In this document: positions 9,531-17,411 of the stretch, in pieces | Layout of the letters: each line of letters starts with the position of its first letter | How positions within the stretch are numbered: position 1 is the stretch's first letter | Assembly: GCF_004912155.1 (NCBI RefSeq) | Contig: NZ_STGX01000023.1 | Location: forward strand, 1 to 64,000 | Reading direction: 5' to 3' | Length of the DNA: 64,000 nt | Source of the DNA: Glycomyces paridis | GTDB taxonomy: Bacteria; Actinomycetota; Actinomycetes; Mycobacteriales; Micromonosporaceae | Translations under genes and position numbers: made by a program | The notes under the pieces: model-generated | The model's input: only the letters and a program-made list of their open reading frames with translations | The model's database searches: none | What the model was told of the DNA's origin: nothing

Positions 9531-9536
9531 ATCCTA
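9531..9536 (-). promoter_or_regulatory. -10 box upstream of relA
   Basis: TAGGAT on the minus strand (forward ATCCTA), 36 bases before the relA ATG, implying a leader of about 30 nt. No strong -35 box was found. Confidence 0.5.
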
Positions 9537-9558
9537 GCCGCGCAGGGCTCCGGCCCGC

Positions 9559-9583
9559 GCGGAGCGACTCCGAGCCGCTCCGC
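9559..9583 (-). terminator. Hairpin downstream of the cyclophilin gene
   Basis: An 8-bp inverted repeat (GCGGAGCG / CGCTCCGC) with a 9-base spacer, 30 bases after the cyclophilin stop. No U-tract; a modest terminator candidate. Confidence 0.45.
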
Positions 9584-9612
9584 ACTGAGCCGCAGCACAC
9601 ACTCGGCGGGCG

Positions 9613-10509
9613 CTACATCGCGCCGGCCGCCGCCACCTGCTCCACGAGGTCGAGGCCCGAGGTGATCGTGCCCAGGATCGTGTAGGCGGGCGGGAGCTTG
9701 GTGTTCTCGTAGACGATGAAGAACTGGCTGCCGGTGGTGCCGGCGCCCGCGTTCGCCATCGCGATCGTCCCGGCGGGGTAGTTCCCTTCGGCATCGACCG
9801 GCAGGTTCTCTTCCTCGTACTGGTAGCCCGGGGAGCCCGCGCCGGCCATCTCCGGGGTGCCGGCCTCGATCGCGGCGCGCGCGTCGGGGTCGCCGCACTG
9901 GAGGACCCAGATGCCGTCGGTCGTGAGCCGGTGGCACTGCTGGTCGTCGAAGTAGCCGTCCTGCGCGAGGAACGTGAACGACCCGGCCGTGCAGGGGGCC
10001 TCGGCGGTGTAGATGTCCGCGGTGATCACGCCCAGGTTGGTCACGATCGTCATCTCCTGCGTCCCGGAGGCGGGCTGCACCGACTGCGGGGTGGGGCTGA
10101 CGCCGTCGGCGGAGGTGTACATGCAGTTCTCGACCTCGGTGGCGCTCGGGGTGCTCATCTGGAAGCACTCCAGGTAGACGTCCTGGGCGGGGCGCCCGTC
10201 CGTCAGGCCCTCGGTCGCGGTTCCGGTCTCGCCCTCGCCGCTCGGCTCGGCGCCGTCGCAGCGACCCGCAGCGGCCTCGGCCTTGCGGATCACGCCGGCG
10301 ACCTCGGGGTCGACCGCGTCGATGTCGCCGTCCTCGGGAGCGAAGAATGCAAACGCTCCCCAGACGAGGAGCGCGAGCGCGACCAGGCCGGCGACGCCGC
10401 CGACGGCCCAGCCGATGTTGCGCTTGTGTCGCTCTTCCTCGGCCTTGGCGGACATGCGCTGCTGCAACTGCTGCCGGGCGGCCAGGCGCTGGGCTTGTTT
10501 CGACGCCAC
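9613..10509 (-). CDS. Membrane-anchored cyclophilin-type peptidyl-prolyl isomerase
   Basis: A 298-residue protein. The basic N-terminus (RLAARQQLQQRMSAKAEEERHKRN) is followed by one membrane helix (about 37-58), a spacer, and an extracytoplasmic cyclophilin domain (about 150-298). The domain keeps the FIVYENTKL, TILGTI and SGLDLVEQV segments and GSQFF, but several canonical active-site residues are changed and it carries extra cysteines (EC, NC, PC, QC), probably disulfides in the cell-wall space. It probably helps fold exported proteins. GTG start at 10509 with a strong GAAGGAGAA. Same place as the cyclophilin gene near relA in mycobacteria. Confidence 0.88.
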   Translation of the reverse strand: MASKQAQRLAARQQLQQRMSAKAEEERHKRNIGWAVGGVAGLVALALLVWGAFAFFAPEDGDIDAVDPEVAGVIRKAEAAAGRCDGAEPSGEGETGTATEGLTDGRPAQDVYLECFQMSTPSATEVENCMYTSADGVSPTPQSVQPASGTQEMTIVTNLGVITADIYTAEAPCTAGSFTFLAQDGYFDDQQCHRLTTDGIWVLQCGDPDARAAIEAGTPEMAGAGSPGYQYEEENLPVDAEGNYPAGTIAMANAGAGTTGSQFFIVYENTKLPPAYTILGTITSGLDLVEQVAAAGAM

Positions 10510-10559
10510 CGTCGGTTCTCCTTCGCGCGGGTGGGGGTGCTGGTTACGACTGGTTGGAC

Positions 10560-10874
10560 TTACGACGTGCTCTCGGAGGGGGTCTCCTCCGCCGGGGCCT
10601 CGGAGGTCTCGCCCTCGGCGGGCGCCTCGGTGGACTCCGCGCTCGGGTCGAGCATCGGGTCGGTCACCTCGCCGGTGGGGGTGTCCTCGGGCTCGTCCGT
10701 GAAGAACCCGGACTGCCACAGGTATCCCAGCGTGAGCACGGCCGCGATCGCGAGGAGTCCGAACAACGCCTGGAGCTGGCGGCGACGGCGCAGCTTCCCC
10801 GCGAGACGCGCGTTCTTCTTCGCGTTCGCGATGCGCTGCTTGCGCCGCTCCATGTGCTTGGACTTGGCGGGCAC
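10560..10874 (-). CDS. Small single-pass membrane protein with basic head and acidic tail
   Basis: A 104-residue protein: a highly basic N-terminal helix (HMERRKQRIANAKKNARL) to residue 33, a membrane helix (about 37-55), and an external tail rich in E, T, S, P and A. The basic head resembles that of the neighbouring cyclophilin, and the two genes are 50 bp apart, so they are probably co-transcribed and may act together at the membrane. GTG start at 10874 with GAGGAGG upstream. A TAGACT -10 box lies on this strand at 10958-10963. Function unknown. Confidence 0.7.
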   Translation of the reverse strand: MPAKSKHMERRKQRIANAKKNARLAGKLRRRRQLQALFGLLAIAAVLTLGYLWQSGFFTDEPEDTPTGEVTDPMLDPSAESTEAPAEGETSEAPAEETPSESTS

Positions 10875-10957
10875 CTGGCCTCCTCGGTCGACCGGTCGTG
10901 TCGAACATCGCAAGTCGTCGATATCAGCTCGCGCGTTCTGGGGGTTACGAGTTCCGC

Positions 10958-11008
10958 AGTCTAACCGGGTCAAGTCAGACGCGTCACCGCAGGATGCCCC
11001 GTGTATCC
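10958..11008. promoter_or_regulatory. Divergent promoter region of the cyclophilin unit and the MBL hydrolase
   Basis: On the minus strand TAGACT (10963-10958) faces the small membrane protein. On the plus strand TATCCT (11003-11008) precedes the hydrolase start by about 28 nt. Both are typical actinobacterial -10 boxes. Confidence 0.5.
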
Positions 11009-11036
11009 TGAGGCCGCGACGGAGGGGGAGGCGCGG

Positions 11037-11708
11037 GTGCTCATCGAGACGCTGGTGGCGGATGCGTTCGGCACGAACTGCTACGTGCTGTCCGCCGGCC
11101 CCGGCTCCGAATGCGTGGTCGTCGACCCCGGCATCGGCATCGCCCCCCGCCTTGAGGACCTGCTCGCCGACCGCGGCCTCAAGCCCGTCGCCGTCATCTT
11201 GACGCACGGGCACTTGGACCACACTTTCTCGGTCACCCCCGTGTGCGGCGCGAACGACGTCCCCGCGCTCATCCACGCCGACGACGCGCACCTCCTCGCC
11301 GATCCGACCAGGGGCTTCGGCGCCAACATGATGTCGCTCGTGGGCACCGGCCTGGAGTGGACCGAGCCCGACGAGGTGCGCGCGCTCGACGACGGCGGCG
11401 ACTTCGAACTCGCCGGGATGCGCTTCACGGTCGACCACGCCCCCGGCCACACCGCCGGCTCGGCCATGTTCCACACCGCAGGCGACGAGGGCCTGTACAC
11501 GCTCTCGGGCGACGTGCTCTTCCGCGGCGCCATCGGGCGCACCGACCTGCCGGGCGGCAGCGAGACGGCCATGTGGGACAGCCTGCGGCGCAAGGTCCTC
11601 CCGTTGGACGACGCCACGGTCGTCCTCCCCGGGCACGGCCCGAGCACCACGATCGCGGCCGAACGCGCCCGCAATCCGTACCTGAAGCGCGCCGCGGCCC
11701 ATCATTAG
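11037..11708 (+). CDS. Metallo-beta-lactamase-fold hydrolase (glyoxalase II-like)
   Basis: A 223-residue MBL-fold enzyme with the metal motif THGHLDHT (about residues 61-68), a later single H (DHAPGHTAGS), D in the YTLSGDVLF strand, and the final VLPGHGP histidine. This is the full set for a two-metal hydrolase of the hydroxyacylglutathione hydrolase type; the real substrate in a glutathione-less actinomycete is likely another thioester. The GTG at 11037 is preferred over 11001 because GGAGGGGGAGG lies just upstream and TATCCT would then be the -10. It sits before hisS, as in mycobacteria. Confidence 0.88.
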   Translation: MLIETLVADAFGTNCYVLSAGPGSECVVVDPGIGIAPRLEDLLADRGLKPVAVILTHGHLDHTFSVTPVCGANDVPALIHADDAHLLADPTRGFGANMMSLVGTGLEWTEPDEVRALDDGGDFELAGMRFTVDHAPGHTAGSAMFHTAGDEGLYTLSGDVLFRGAIGRTDLPGGSETAMWDSLRRKVLPLDDATVVLPGHGPSTTIAAERARNPYLKRAAAHH

Positions 11709-11760
11709 GCCCGCCGCGCCCGTTTTCCGCATTCGCACACTTTTCCGCTAGGAGACCGCC

Positions 11761-13086
11761 ATGTCACGACCCCAGCCGCTCTCGGGCTTCCCCGAACTGC
11801 TGCCCCGGCAGCGGATCGTCGAGCAGCAGGTCGTCGACCACCTCCGCCGCGCCTTCGAGCTGCACGGCTTCGCGAACCTCCAGACCCGCGCGGTCGAGCC
11901 CATGGACCAGCTCCTGCGCAAGGGCGAGACCTCCAAGGAGGTCTACGTCCTGCGCCGCCTCCAGGCCGACGAGCGCGACACCTCCGACGCCGAGCTGGGC
12001 CTGCACTTCGACCTCACCGTGCCCTTCGCGCGGTACGTCCTGGAGAACGCCGGGAAGCTGAACTTCCCGTTCCGCCGCTACCAGATCCAGCCGGTCTGGC
12101 GCGGCGAGCGGCCCCAGGGCGGGCGGTACCGCGAGTTCTGGCAGGCCGACATCGACATCGTGGACCAGGGCGAGCTGCCCGCGCACTACGAGGCGGAGGT
12201 GGCCCTCGTCGTCGCCGACGCCCTGCGCGGCCTGCCGCTGCCGAAGGTCCGGATGCACGTCAACAACCGCAAGCTCTCCCAGGGCTTCTACCAGGGCCTC
12301 GGCATCCGCGACACCGAGGAGGCGCTGCGGATCGTCGACAAGCTCGACAAGATCGGCCCCGAGGCCACCGCGAAACTCCTCATCGACGGCGTGGACGCGA
12401 CCCCCGAGCAGGCCGACGCGTGCCTCAAGCTCGCCGCGATCAGCGCCGAGGACACCTCGTTCGTCGCGGCCGTCCGCGCCCTCGGCGTCGAGGACCCGCT
12501 CCTGGACGAGGGCCTGGAGGAGCTCGCCGCCGTCGTCAGCGCCGTCGCCGCCGAGGCCCCCGGCTTCGTCGTGGCGGACATGAAGATCGCGCGCGGCCTC
12601 GACTACTACACCGGCACCGTCTACGAGGTCTTCATCGAAGGCCAGGAGCACCTCGGCTCGGTGTGCTCGGGCGGGCGCTACGACAAGCTCGCCTCCGACG
12701 GCAAGAACGCCTACCCGGGCGTGGGCCTGTCCATCGGCGTCTCGCGCCTGCTCGTGCCGCTCCTGAACGCGGGCGCGCTCACCGCCACCCGCGAGGTCCC
12801 CACCTGCGTCCTCGTCGCGCTCGCCAACGAGGACGAGCGCCCCGCCGCGAACGCCCTCGCCCAGCGCCTGCGCCGCCGCGACATCGCGACCCAGGTCTCC
12901 CCCTCCGCGGCGAAGTTCGGCAAGCAGATCAAGTTCGCCGACAAGCGCGGCATCCCCTTCGTGCTCTTCACCAACGACGACGGCACCCAGATCAAGGACA
13001 TCCGCTCCGGCGACCAGTCCACCGTCGACCTCGACACCTGGAACCCGCCCGCCGACGACCTCACCCCCCGCATCGTCGCCGAATAG
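11761..13086 (+). CDS. hisS: Histidyl-tRNA synthetase
   Basis: A 441-residue class II aminoacyl-tRNA synthetase that charges tRNA-His. Motif 2 is seen as FRRYQIQPVWRGERPQ followed by GRYREFWQADIDI, the histidine-binding motif ARGLDYYTGTVYE is at about 278-290, and motif 3 as PGVGLSIGVSRL. A C-terminal anticodon-binding domain (about 345-430) closes the protein. ATG preceded by TAGGAGACC. The gene ends in a strong hairpin. Confidence 0.97.
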   Translation: MSRPQPLSGFPELLPRQRIVEQQVVDHLRRAFELHGFANLQTRAVEPMDQLLRKGETSKEVYVLRRLQADERDTSDAELGLHFDLTVPFARYVLENAGKLNFPFRRYQIQPVWRGERPQGGRYREFWQADIDIVDQGELPAHYEAEVALVVADALRGLPLPKVRMHVNNRKLSQGFYQGLGIRDTEEALRIVDKLDKIGPEATAKLLIDGVDATPEQADACLKLAAISAEDTSFVAAVRALGVEDPLLDEGLEELAAVVSAVAAEAPGFVVADMKIARGLDYYTGTVYEVFIEGQEHLGSVCSGGRYDKLASDGKNAYPGVGLSIGVSRLLVPLLNAGALTATREVPTCVLVALANEDERPAANALAQRLRRRDIATQVSPSAAKFGKQIKFADKRGIPFVLFTNDDGTQIKDIRSGDQSTVDLDTWNPPADDLTPRIVAE

Positions 13087-13095
13087 CCACGACGC

Positions 13096-13130
13096 GAAGG
13101 CGGGCGCCCCGAACCGGGGCGCCCGCCTTC
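13096..13130 (+). terminator. hisS terminator
   Basis: GC-rich perfect stem (GAAGGCGGGCGCCCCG and its complement, 16 bp) with a 3-base loop, 10 bases after the hisS stop. Nearly the same stem recurs at 14154-14187. Confidence 0.85.
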
Positions 13131-13191
13131 ATGCTTTCCGGTCTAGTTGTGATGATCGTCGCTTACGAGAATCTTGATCGTGTTACGTGTT

Positions 13192-13219
13192 TTGCTCTGC
13201 TCCAAGCGGTTCGTACCGT
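13192..13219 (+). promoter_or_regulatory. Promoter of the Rpn-like gene (leaderless)
   Basis: TTGCTC (13192-13197), 16-bp spacer, TACCGT (13214-13219), then 7 nt to the GTG start. The -10 hexamer and spacing repeat those at 4733. The region is more AT-rich than its surroundings. Confidence 0.6.
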
Positions 13220-13226
13220 TGGGCGG

Positions 13227-14132
13227 GTGACGACCCACGTACACGACAATCCGATAAAGCTCTGCAAGAACAAGCCGAGCTTCGCCGTCGAACTCGCCCG
13301 GGAGATTCTCGACCTCCCGATCCCCGAGCATGACGAAATCCTCCCGTACTCCGAGTCCATGACTGACATCGAAGTCCGAGACCTCAACGCCGACAACGCG
13401 GTCGTCTGCCGCAAGGGCGGAGCCGTCCGACTCGGCATCATCGTCGAGATTCAGCGCGGCCAGGACGACCGCAAGCGGTATTCCTGGCCCGCATACCAGG
13501 CGAACTTCCGCCACCGGATCGAGGCGCCGGTTCTGCTTATCGTGGTCTGCCCGGTCCCCTCGGTGGCCGCGTGGGCGGCCGAGGCGATCAGCACCGGCCA
13601 GCCCGGAAGCGCCTTCCGGATGCTGGTGCTCAGCCGGGCGAACTACCCGCAGCTCCTTGCGAACTCGGGGACCGGTGCCCTCGCCGAGCAGATGGTGCTC
13701 GGCACCCTGATCCATGAGCAATCGGACGACATCGAGCGGTTGCTCGCGGCCGCGGAGACGGAACTCGCACCACTCCCCGAGGACATCGCCAAACGCTACA
13801 CTGAGTACATGTTGGGGCAGCTCAGCGAGCACCCCCGCACGATCCTGGAGGCCCTGATGCAGCAAGAGACGTACCCGTACCAGAGCAAGCTCCTCGCCGA
13901 CCGCGAGGCCCGAGGCAGGGTCGAGGGCAGGGTTGAAGGCAGGGTTGAAGGCAGGGTTGAAGGCAGAGTCGAGGAGGCCACGGAGATGCTCCTCGACATC
14001 ATCGAGGCGCGGGCGCTGCGCATCAGCGAGAACGAACGCCGCCGCATCGAGAGCTGCCGCGACCTTGCCCAGCTCCGCGCGTGGGGGAAGCTGGCGGTCA
14101 CTGCGCGCTCCACCGCCGACATCTTCGGCTGA
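13227..14132 (+). CDS. Rpn/DUF-type PD-(D/E)XK nuclease-like protein with GRVE repeats
   Basis: A 301-residue protein. The N-terminal half looks like the PD-(D/E)XK nuclease core of recombination-promoting nuclease (Rpn)/putative-transposase proteins common in actinomycetes: THVHDNPIKLCKNKPSFAVEL, later GIIVEIQRGQDDRKRYSWPAY (candidate E-x-Q catalytic strand) and LLIVVCPVP. It ends in an all-helical tail with five GRVE tetrapeptides (residues ~230-249) encoded by 12-bp tandem repeats. Rpn relatives nick or cut DNA and raise recA-independent recombination; activity here is inference. GTG start fits a TACCGT -10 box 7 nt upstream. It is flanked on both sides by nearly identical terminator stems, which suggests late insertion. 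Confidence 0.7.
   Translation: MTTHVHDNPIKLCKNKPSFAVELAREILDLPIPEHDEILPYSESMTDIEVRDLNADNAVVCRKGGAVRLGIIVEIQRGQDDRKRYSWPAYQANFRHRIEAPVLLIVVCPVPSVAAWAAEAISTGQPGSAFRMLVLSRANYPQLLANSGTGALAEQMVLGTLIHEQSDDIERLLAAAETELAPLPEDIAKRYTEYMLGQLSEHPRTILEALMQQETYPYQSKLLADREARGRVEGRVEGRVEGRVEGRVEEATEMLLDIIEARALRISENERRRIESCRDLAQLRAWGKLAVTARSTADIFG
13914..13973 (+). repeat. Five 12-bp tandem repeats inside the Rpn-like gene
   Basis: Units of GGCAGGGTTGAA: three exact copies in the middle and one GGCAGGGTCGAG and one GGCAGAGTCGAG at the ends. Each encodes Gly-Arg-Val-Glu. Because the unit is 12 bp, copy-number change would lengthen or shorten the protein without a frameshift. Confidence 0.9.
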
Positions 14133-14153
14133 ACCGCAGACAGTGCAACGCAG

Positions 14154-14187
14154 AGGCGGGCGCCCCGGTCGGGGCGCCCGCCTTTTT
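14154..14187 (+). terminator. Bidirectional terminator with U-tract
   Basis: 14-bp perfect stem (AGGCGGGCGCCCCG), 2-base loop, then TTTT on the plus strand. Lies between the Rpn-like gene and the convergent oxidoreductase gene. Confidence 0.85.
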
Positions 14188-14206
14188 CTGGTTTCCTTCG
14201 GTGGTC

Positions 14207-15400
14207 CTAGGCGAGTGCGTTGACGGTGGGCTTGTGGGCGCGGTGGGTGGCGAGGTGCCGGCGGCGGACGGGGAGGCCGAGGGTGGGGTGGGCGACGCTC
14301 CAGGCGGCGGCCGTGCAGATGAGCTCCTTGTAGAGGGCGGCGGTGCGGCCGCGGATCGAGGAGTCCTTGGCCTGGTCGTCGCGGGTGACGAACTGGATGA
14401 GGCCTTCCTTGCGGCCCAGGCTGACGCACTGCTGGACGTAGTGGAGCGGCGCTGGCTTGGCGCGGCCGCCGGTGAGGCGGGCGGCGATGGTGTCGGCGGC
14501 CTGCCAGGCCATCGGGGTGCCTGAGGCGCAGGACATGCGCAGCGGGGCGCCCGCGTCGCCGATGGCGTAGCCGGCGTCGCCGACGGCGTAGACGTCCGGG
14601 TGCGAGACCGAGGCCATGTCGCGGTCGACCTCGATCTGGCCGTTCGCGGTGGTCGCGAGGGTCGTGGCGGCCGCGATCGGGTGGACCGCGAAGCCGGTGG
14701 CCCACACGGTGACCGCGGCGGGGATCGTCCGCCCCTCGGCGGTGGCGACCGCGTCGGCGCGGACCTCGGCGACGTCGGCGTGCTCGTGGACGGTGATGCC
14801 GAGCCGCCCGAAGACCTTCCACAGGTGCTGCCGCGCCTTCGGCGAGACCCAGTCGCCCAGGCCGCCGCGGGCGATCAGCGCGACCTTGAGGTCGGGGCGG
14901 GCCTCGGCGAACTCGGTGGCCGCCTCGATGCCGGTGAGGCCGCCGCCGACGACGGTGACGGCGGCGCCGGCGTCGAGCCGGGCGAGGCGCTCGCGGAGTC
15001 TGAGGGCGCCGGGGCGGCTCGCGACCTCGTAGGCGTGCTCGGCGACGCCGGGGACGGCCTGGTCGTTCCAGCCGCTGCCGAGGGCGTAGACGAGCGTGTC
15101 GTAGGCGAGGCGCTCGGCGCCGTTCGCGTCGAGGATCGCGACGGTCTTGGCGTCGGCGTCGACGGCGGTGACCTTCGCGAGCTTGAGTTCGACGCCGGTC
15201 CCGGCGAAGATCTCGGCGAACGGGCGCGGCTTGAGGTCCTGGCCGGCGGCGACCTGGTGCATCCGGACGCGCTCGACGAAGTCGGGCTCGGCGTTGACGA
15301 GCGTGATGGCGACGTCGTCGGCGTGGAGGCGGCGGGCCAGGCGGCCGGCGGCGATCGCGCCGGTGTAGCCGGCGCCGAGGACGATGATGCGGTGCTTCAT
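14207..15400 (-). CDS. NADH dehydrogenase type II-like FAD oxidoreductase
   Basis: A 397-residue two-dinucleotide-fold flavoprotein. FAD site VLGAGYTGAIAAGRL near the N-terminus, NAD(P)H site TVVGGGLTGIEAATEF at about 155-170, a TVWATGF segment, and the late YAVGDAG motif with a conserved D for FAD. Length and motifs match NDH-2/sulfide-quinone-reductase-like proteins; no obvious C-terminal membrane helix is seen. ATG preceded by CAGGAGCAGGAA. It lies 93 bp downstream of an ECF41 sigma gene on the same strand. ECF41 sigma factors are usually next to an oxidoreductase/epimerase/decarboxylase gene that is their target, so this is its likely regulon member. Confidence 0.85.
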   Translation of the reverse strand: MKHRIIVLGAGYTGAIAAGRLARRLHADDVAITLVNAEPDFVERVRMHQVAAGQDLKPRPFAEIFAGTGVELKLAKVTAVDADAKTVAILDANGAERLAYDTLVYALGSGWNDQAVPGVAEHAYEVASRPGALRLRERLARLDAGAAVTVVGGGLTGIEAATEFAEARPDLKVALIARGGLGDWVSPKARQHLWKVFGRLGITVHEHADVAEVRADAVATAEGRTIPAAVTVWATGFAVHPIAAATTLATTANGQIEVDRDMASVSHPDVYAVGDAGYAIGDAGAPLRMSCASGTPMAWQAADTIAARLTGGRAKPAPLHYVQQCVSLGRKEGLIQFVTRDDQAKDSSIRGRTAALYKELICTAAAWSVAHPTLGLPVRRRHLATHRAHKPTVNALA

Positions 15401-15457
15401 GTTCCTGCTCCTGTCTGATGCGGGTTCGACACTTGAACCGGGCGGCCCGCGGTTTCC

Positions 15458-15462
15458 TGACA
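15458..15462 (-). promoter_or_regulatory. Possible ECF41 -35 element
   Basis: On the minus strand TGTCA precedes the oxidoreductase start by about 60 nt. ECF41 promoters are known to carry a TGTCACA-type -35. No convincing CGTC -10 was found at the right spacing, so this is weak. Confidence 0.25.
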
Positions 15463-15470
15463 CCAGGAGC

Positions 15471-15488
15471 ATGTGAAGCACCTCACAT
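15471..15488. promoter_or_regulatory. CRP/FNR-type palindrome
   Basis: ATGTGAagcaccTCACAT: perfect 6-bp arms with a 6-bp spacer, matching the TGTGA-N6-TCACA consensus of CRP-family regulators at every position. It lies just after the stop codon of the ECF41 sigma gene and about 70 bp upstream of the oxidoreductase start. Confidence 0.6.
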
Positions 15489-15493
15489 GGCTG

Positions 15494-16438
15494 TCAGAAG
15501 GCGTTGAACAGGGGTTCTCCTCGGTCCTCGCCCGCCCAACGGGCCGTGGCGCGTTCGAGCTTGTCGGGGTTGACCTGGTTGCGGAACGCGGCGATGCCCT
15601 CGGCCGTGACCTCCAGGCACAGGATGCCGACCACGCGGCCGTCGAGGGCCGCCACGACGGCCGGGCCGCCGTTCGCCGAGGCGACGTAGACCTCCGGCGA
15701 GCCGCCGACCAGGGCGCGCTTGGCCTGGCCGGGCCGGAACAGGCCCCACATGAACTTGGCGACCGCCACGGCGCCCTCGAAGGCCCGGGCGCGGGCGGGG
15801 ACCTTGCCGCCGCCGTCGCCGACCGCGATGGCGTCGGCGGTGAGCAGCCGCACGAGCGGCTCGGTCTCGCCGCTGGTGGCCGCCGCCAGGAACTCTTCGA
15901 CGACGCGGCGCGCGGCGGCCTCGTCGATCTCCGTGCGCGCCTTGCCGTCGGCGAGGTGGCGCTTGGCTCGGTGGAGGATCTGCTGGCTGTTCGCCACGGA
16001 GATCTCCAGGATGTAGGCGATCTCGGTGTGCGAGTAGTCGAAGGCCGATTTGAGCACGTACACGGCCCGTTCGACCGGGGACAGGCGCTCCATGAGGGTC
16101 AGGACGGCGTAGGACACCGACTCGCGCTGCTCGGCGGTGTCGGCCGGGCCGAGCATCGGGTCCCCGGCGAGGAGCGGCTCGGGGAGCCACTGCCCCACAT
16201 AGCGTTCGCGCCGGGCGCGCGCCGAGGTGACCTCGTTGAGGCACAGGTTGGTGACCACCTTCGTCAGCCACGCCTCGGGCACGTCGATCCGCTCGCGGTC
16301 GGCGGCCTGCCAGCGCAGGAAGGCCTCCTGGGCGATGTCCTGGGCCTCCCCGGCGGAGCCGAGCATCCGGTAGGCGACGGCCTCCAGGCGCGGGCGGTGG
16401 GCCTCGAACCGGGTGAGGTCGTCCTCGGTGATCAGCAT
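15494..16438 (-). CDS. ECF41-family RNA polymerase sigma factor (SigJ-like) with SnoaL domain
   Basis: A 314-residue extracytoplasmic-function sigma factor. Region 2 (about 8-75) is followed by a linker holding WLPEP (84-88), region 4 (about 107-160, SPVERAVYVLK and SHTEIAYIL), and a C-terminal SnoaL-like domain (about 172-295). DGGGK (208-212) and NPDK (290-293) are the hallmark motifs of ECF41 factors, in which the SnoaL extension, not a separate anti-sigma protein, controls activity. A TAGGAT -10 box sits 7 nt before the ATG. The flavoprotein gene downstream is its likely target. Confidence 0.93.
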   Translation of the reverse strand: MLITEDDLTRFEAHRPRLEAVAYRMLGSAGEAQDIAQEAFLRWQAADRERIDVPEAWLTKVVTNLCLNEVTSARARRERYVGQWLPEPLLAGDPMLGPADTAEQRESVSYAVLTLMERLSPVERAVYVLKSAFDYSHTEIAYILEISVANSQQILHRAKRHLADGKARTEIDEAAARRVVEEFLAAATSGETEPLVRLLTADAIAVGDGGGKVPARARAFEGAVAVAKFMWGLFRPGQAKRALVGGSPEVYVASANGGPAVVAALDGRVVGILCLEVTAEGIAAFRNQVNPDKLERATARWAGEDRGEPLFNAF

Positions 16439-16445
16439 GGGGCCG

Positions 16446-16451
16446 ATCCTA
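16446..16451 (-). promoter_or_regulatory. Leaderless -10 box for the ECF41 sigma gene
   Basis: Minus-strand TAGGAT followed by exactly 7 nt (CGGCCCC) and the ATG at 16438; no ribosome-binding site. Confidence 0.6.
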
Positions 16452-16489
16452 GCTCCCGCCGGGCCGCGTGGACGGTTTACGAAGCGGCC

Positions 16490-17272
16490 CTACACTTCGC
16501 GGACGCAGTAGATCGCGGTGATGGAGTCGATCTCGGGGTCCCAGTCGCGGCCCGCGGCGATCGCGGTGTCGGTGTAGTAGTACTGGGTCCACTCGTAGCC
16601 GTCGCAGGCGTCGTTGGCGGCCACCGAGTGCCACTGGTCGGTGGGGTCGGGGTCCTCGGGGTTCTTGGCGATGTGGACGACGTACCAGTAGGCGTCGGCG
16701 GCCTCGCAGTCGACGACGTAGAAGCCGGTGGTGACGTTCTCGATGCACTCGCCCTCCTGGGGGACGCGGTACACCGACTCCTCGCCGGTGGTCGCCTCCT
16801 CGGTGGACGGTTCGGGTTCGGTCGTCTCCTCGGCCGGTTCGGTGGTCTCCTCGGGGGCCTCGGTCGTGGTCGACTCGGCGACCGGGTCGCCGTCGTCGTC
16901 GCCGAGGTTGACGGCCAGGAAGATGCCGCCGGTGGCGATGGCGAGGATGATCACGACGAAGGTGATGATCAAGGGCGCGTTGGAGTTCCCGCGCGGCGGC
17001 GGGGGCGCGGCCTGGCCGGGCTGGAAGGCGCCGCCGGGCGGGCCGGCGGGGGGCTGGAACGCGCCGGTCTGCGCGGGGTAGGCCGCGGGGGAGTAGGGCT
17101 GTCCGGGCGGGACGCTCCCGGGCTGGACGTTCAGCGGCGGGTTGCCGTAGCCGGTGCCGGGCCCGTACGGGTCGGGGCGGGAGTAGGGGTCGGCGTCGGT
17201 CGTGTAGTGCTGCGGCGTGGGCTGCCCGTACCCCTGGGCGGGGTCGTACGGGTTCGGGGGCGGGTAAGCCAT
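16490..17272 (-). CDS. Single-pass exported protein with Pro/Gly/Tyr-rich cytoplasmic head
   Basis: A 260-residue protein. Residues 1-95 are a P/G/Q/Y-rich, probably disordered cytoplasmic segment; a membrane helix (APLIITFVVIILAIATGGIF) lies at about 98-118; a T/E/P-rich linker (to about 170) leads to an external domain of ~90 residues with four cysteines and the motif VDCEAADAYWYVVHI. The adjacent gene product has a matching CGAADALWTV motif, so the two are paralogous. The domain resembles the LppU/septum-formation-like GDC...VDC proteins of actinomycetes. ATG with GGAG six bases upstream. Role unknown. Confidence 0.75.
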   Translation of the reverse strand: MAYPPPNPYDPAQGYGQPTPQHYTTDADPYSRPDPYGPGTGYGNPPLNVQPGSVPPGQPYSPAAYPAQTGAFQPPAGPPGGAFQPGQAAPPPPRGNSNAPLIITFVVIILAIATGGIFLAVNLGDDDGDPVAESTTTEAPEETTEPAEETTEPEPSTEEATTGEESVYRVPQEGECIENVTTGFYVVDCEAADAYWYVVHIAKNPEDPDPTDQWHSVAANDACDGYEWTQYYYTDTAIAAGRDWDPEIDSITAIYCVREV

Positions 17273-17366
17273 GGGGGTCTCCGTCGCGTGGCCGGGCTGG
17301 GGGCGTGGTCGGGCGATCAGGTTCCATCATATTGCCTCTCGGCGAACACCGTCCCCTCCAGGAACG

Positions 17367-17401
17367 CCGAAGGGCCGCCCCGCAGCGGGACGGCCCTTCG
17401 G
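17367..17401 (-). terminator. Terminator after the 17412-18407 gene
   Basis: 17-bp stem CCGAAGGGCCGCCCCGC with one mismatch and a single-base loop (tight turn), just downstream of the stop codon of the minus-strand gene. Confidence 0.7.
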
Positions 17402-17411
17402 TCGGTGCGCG

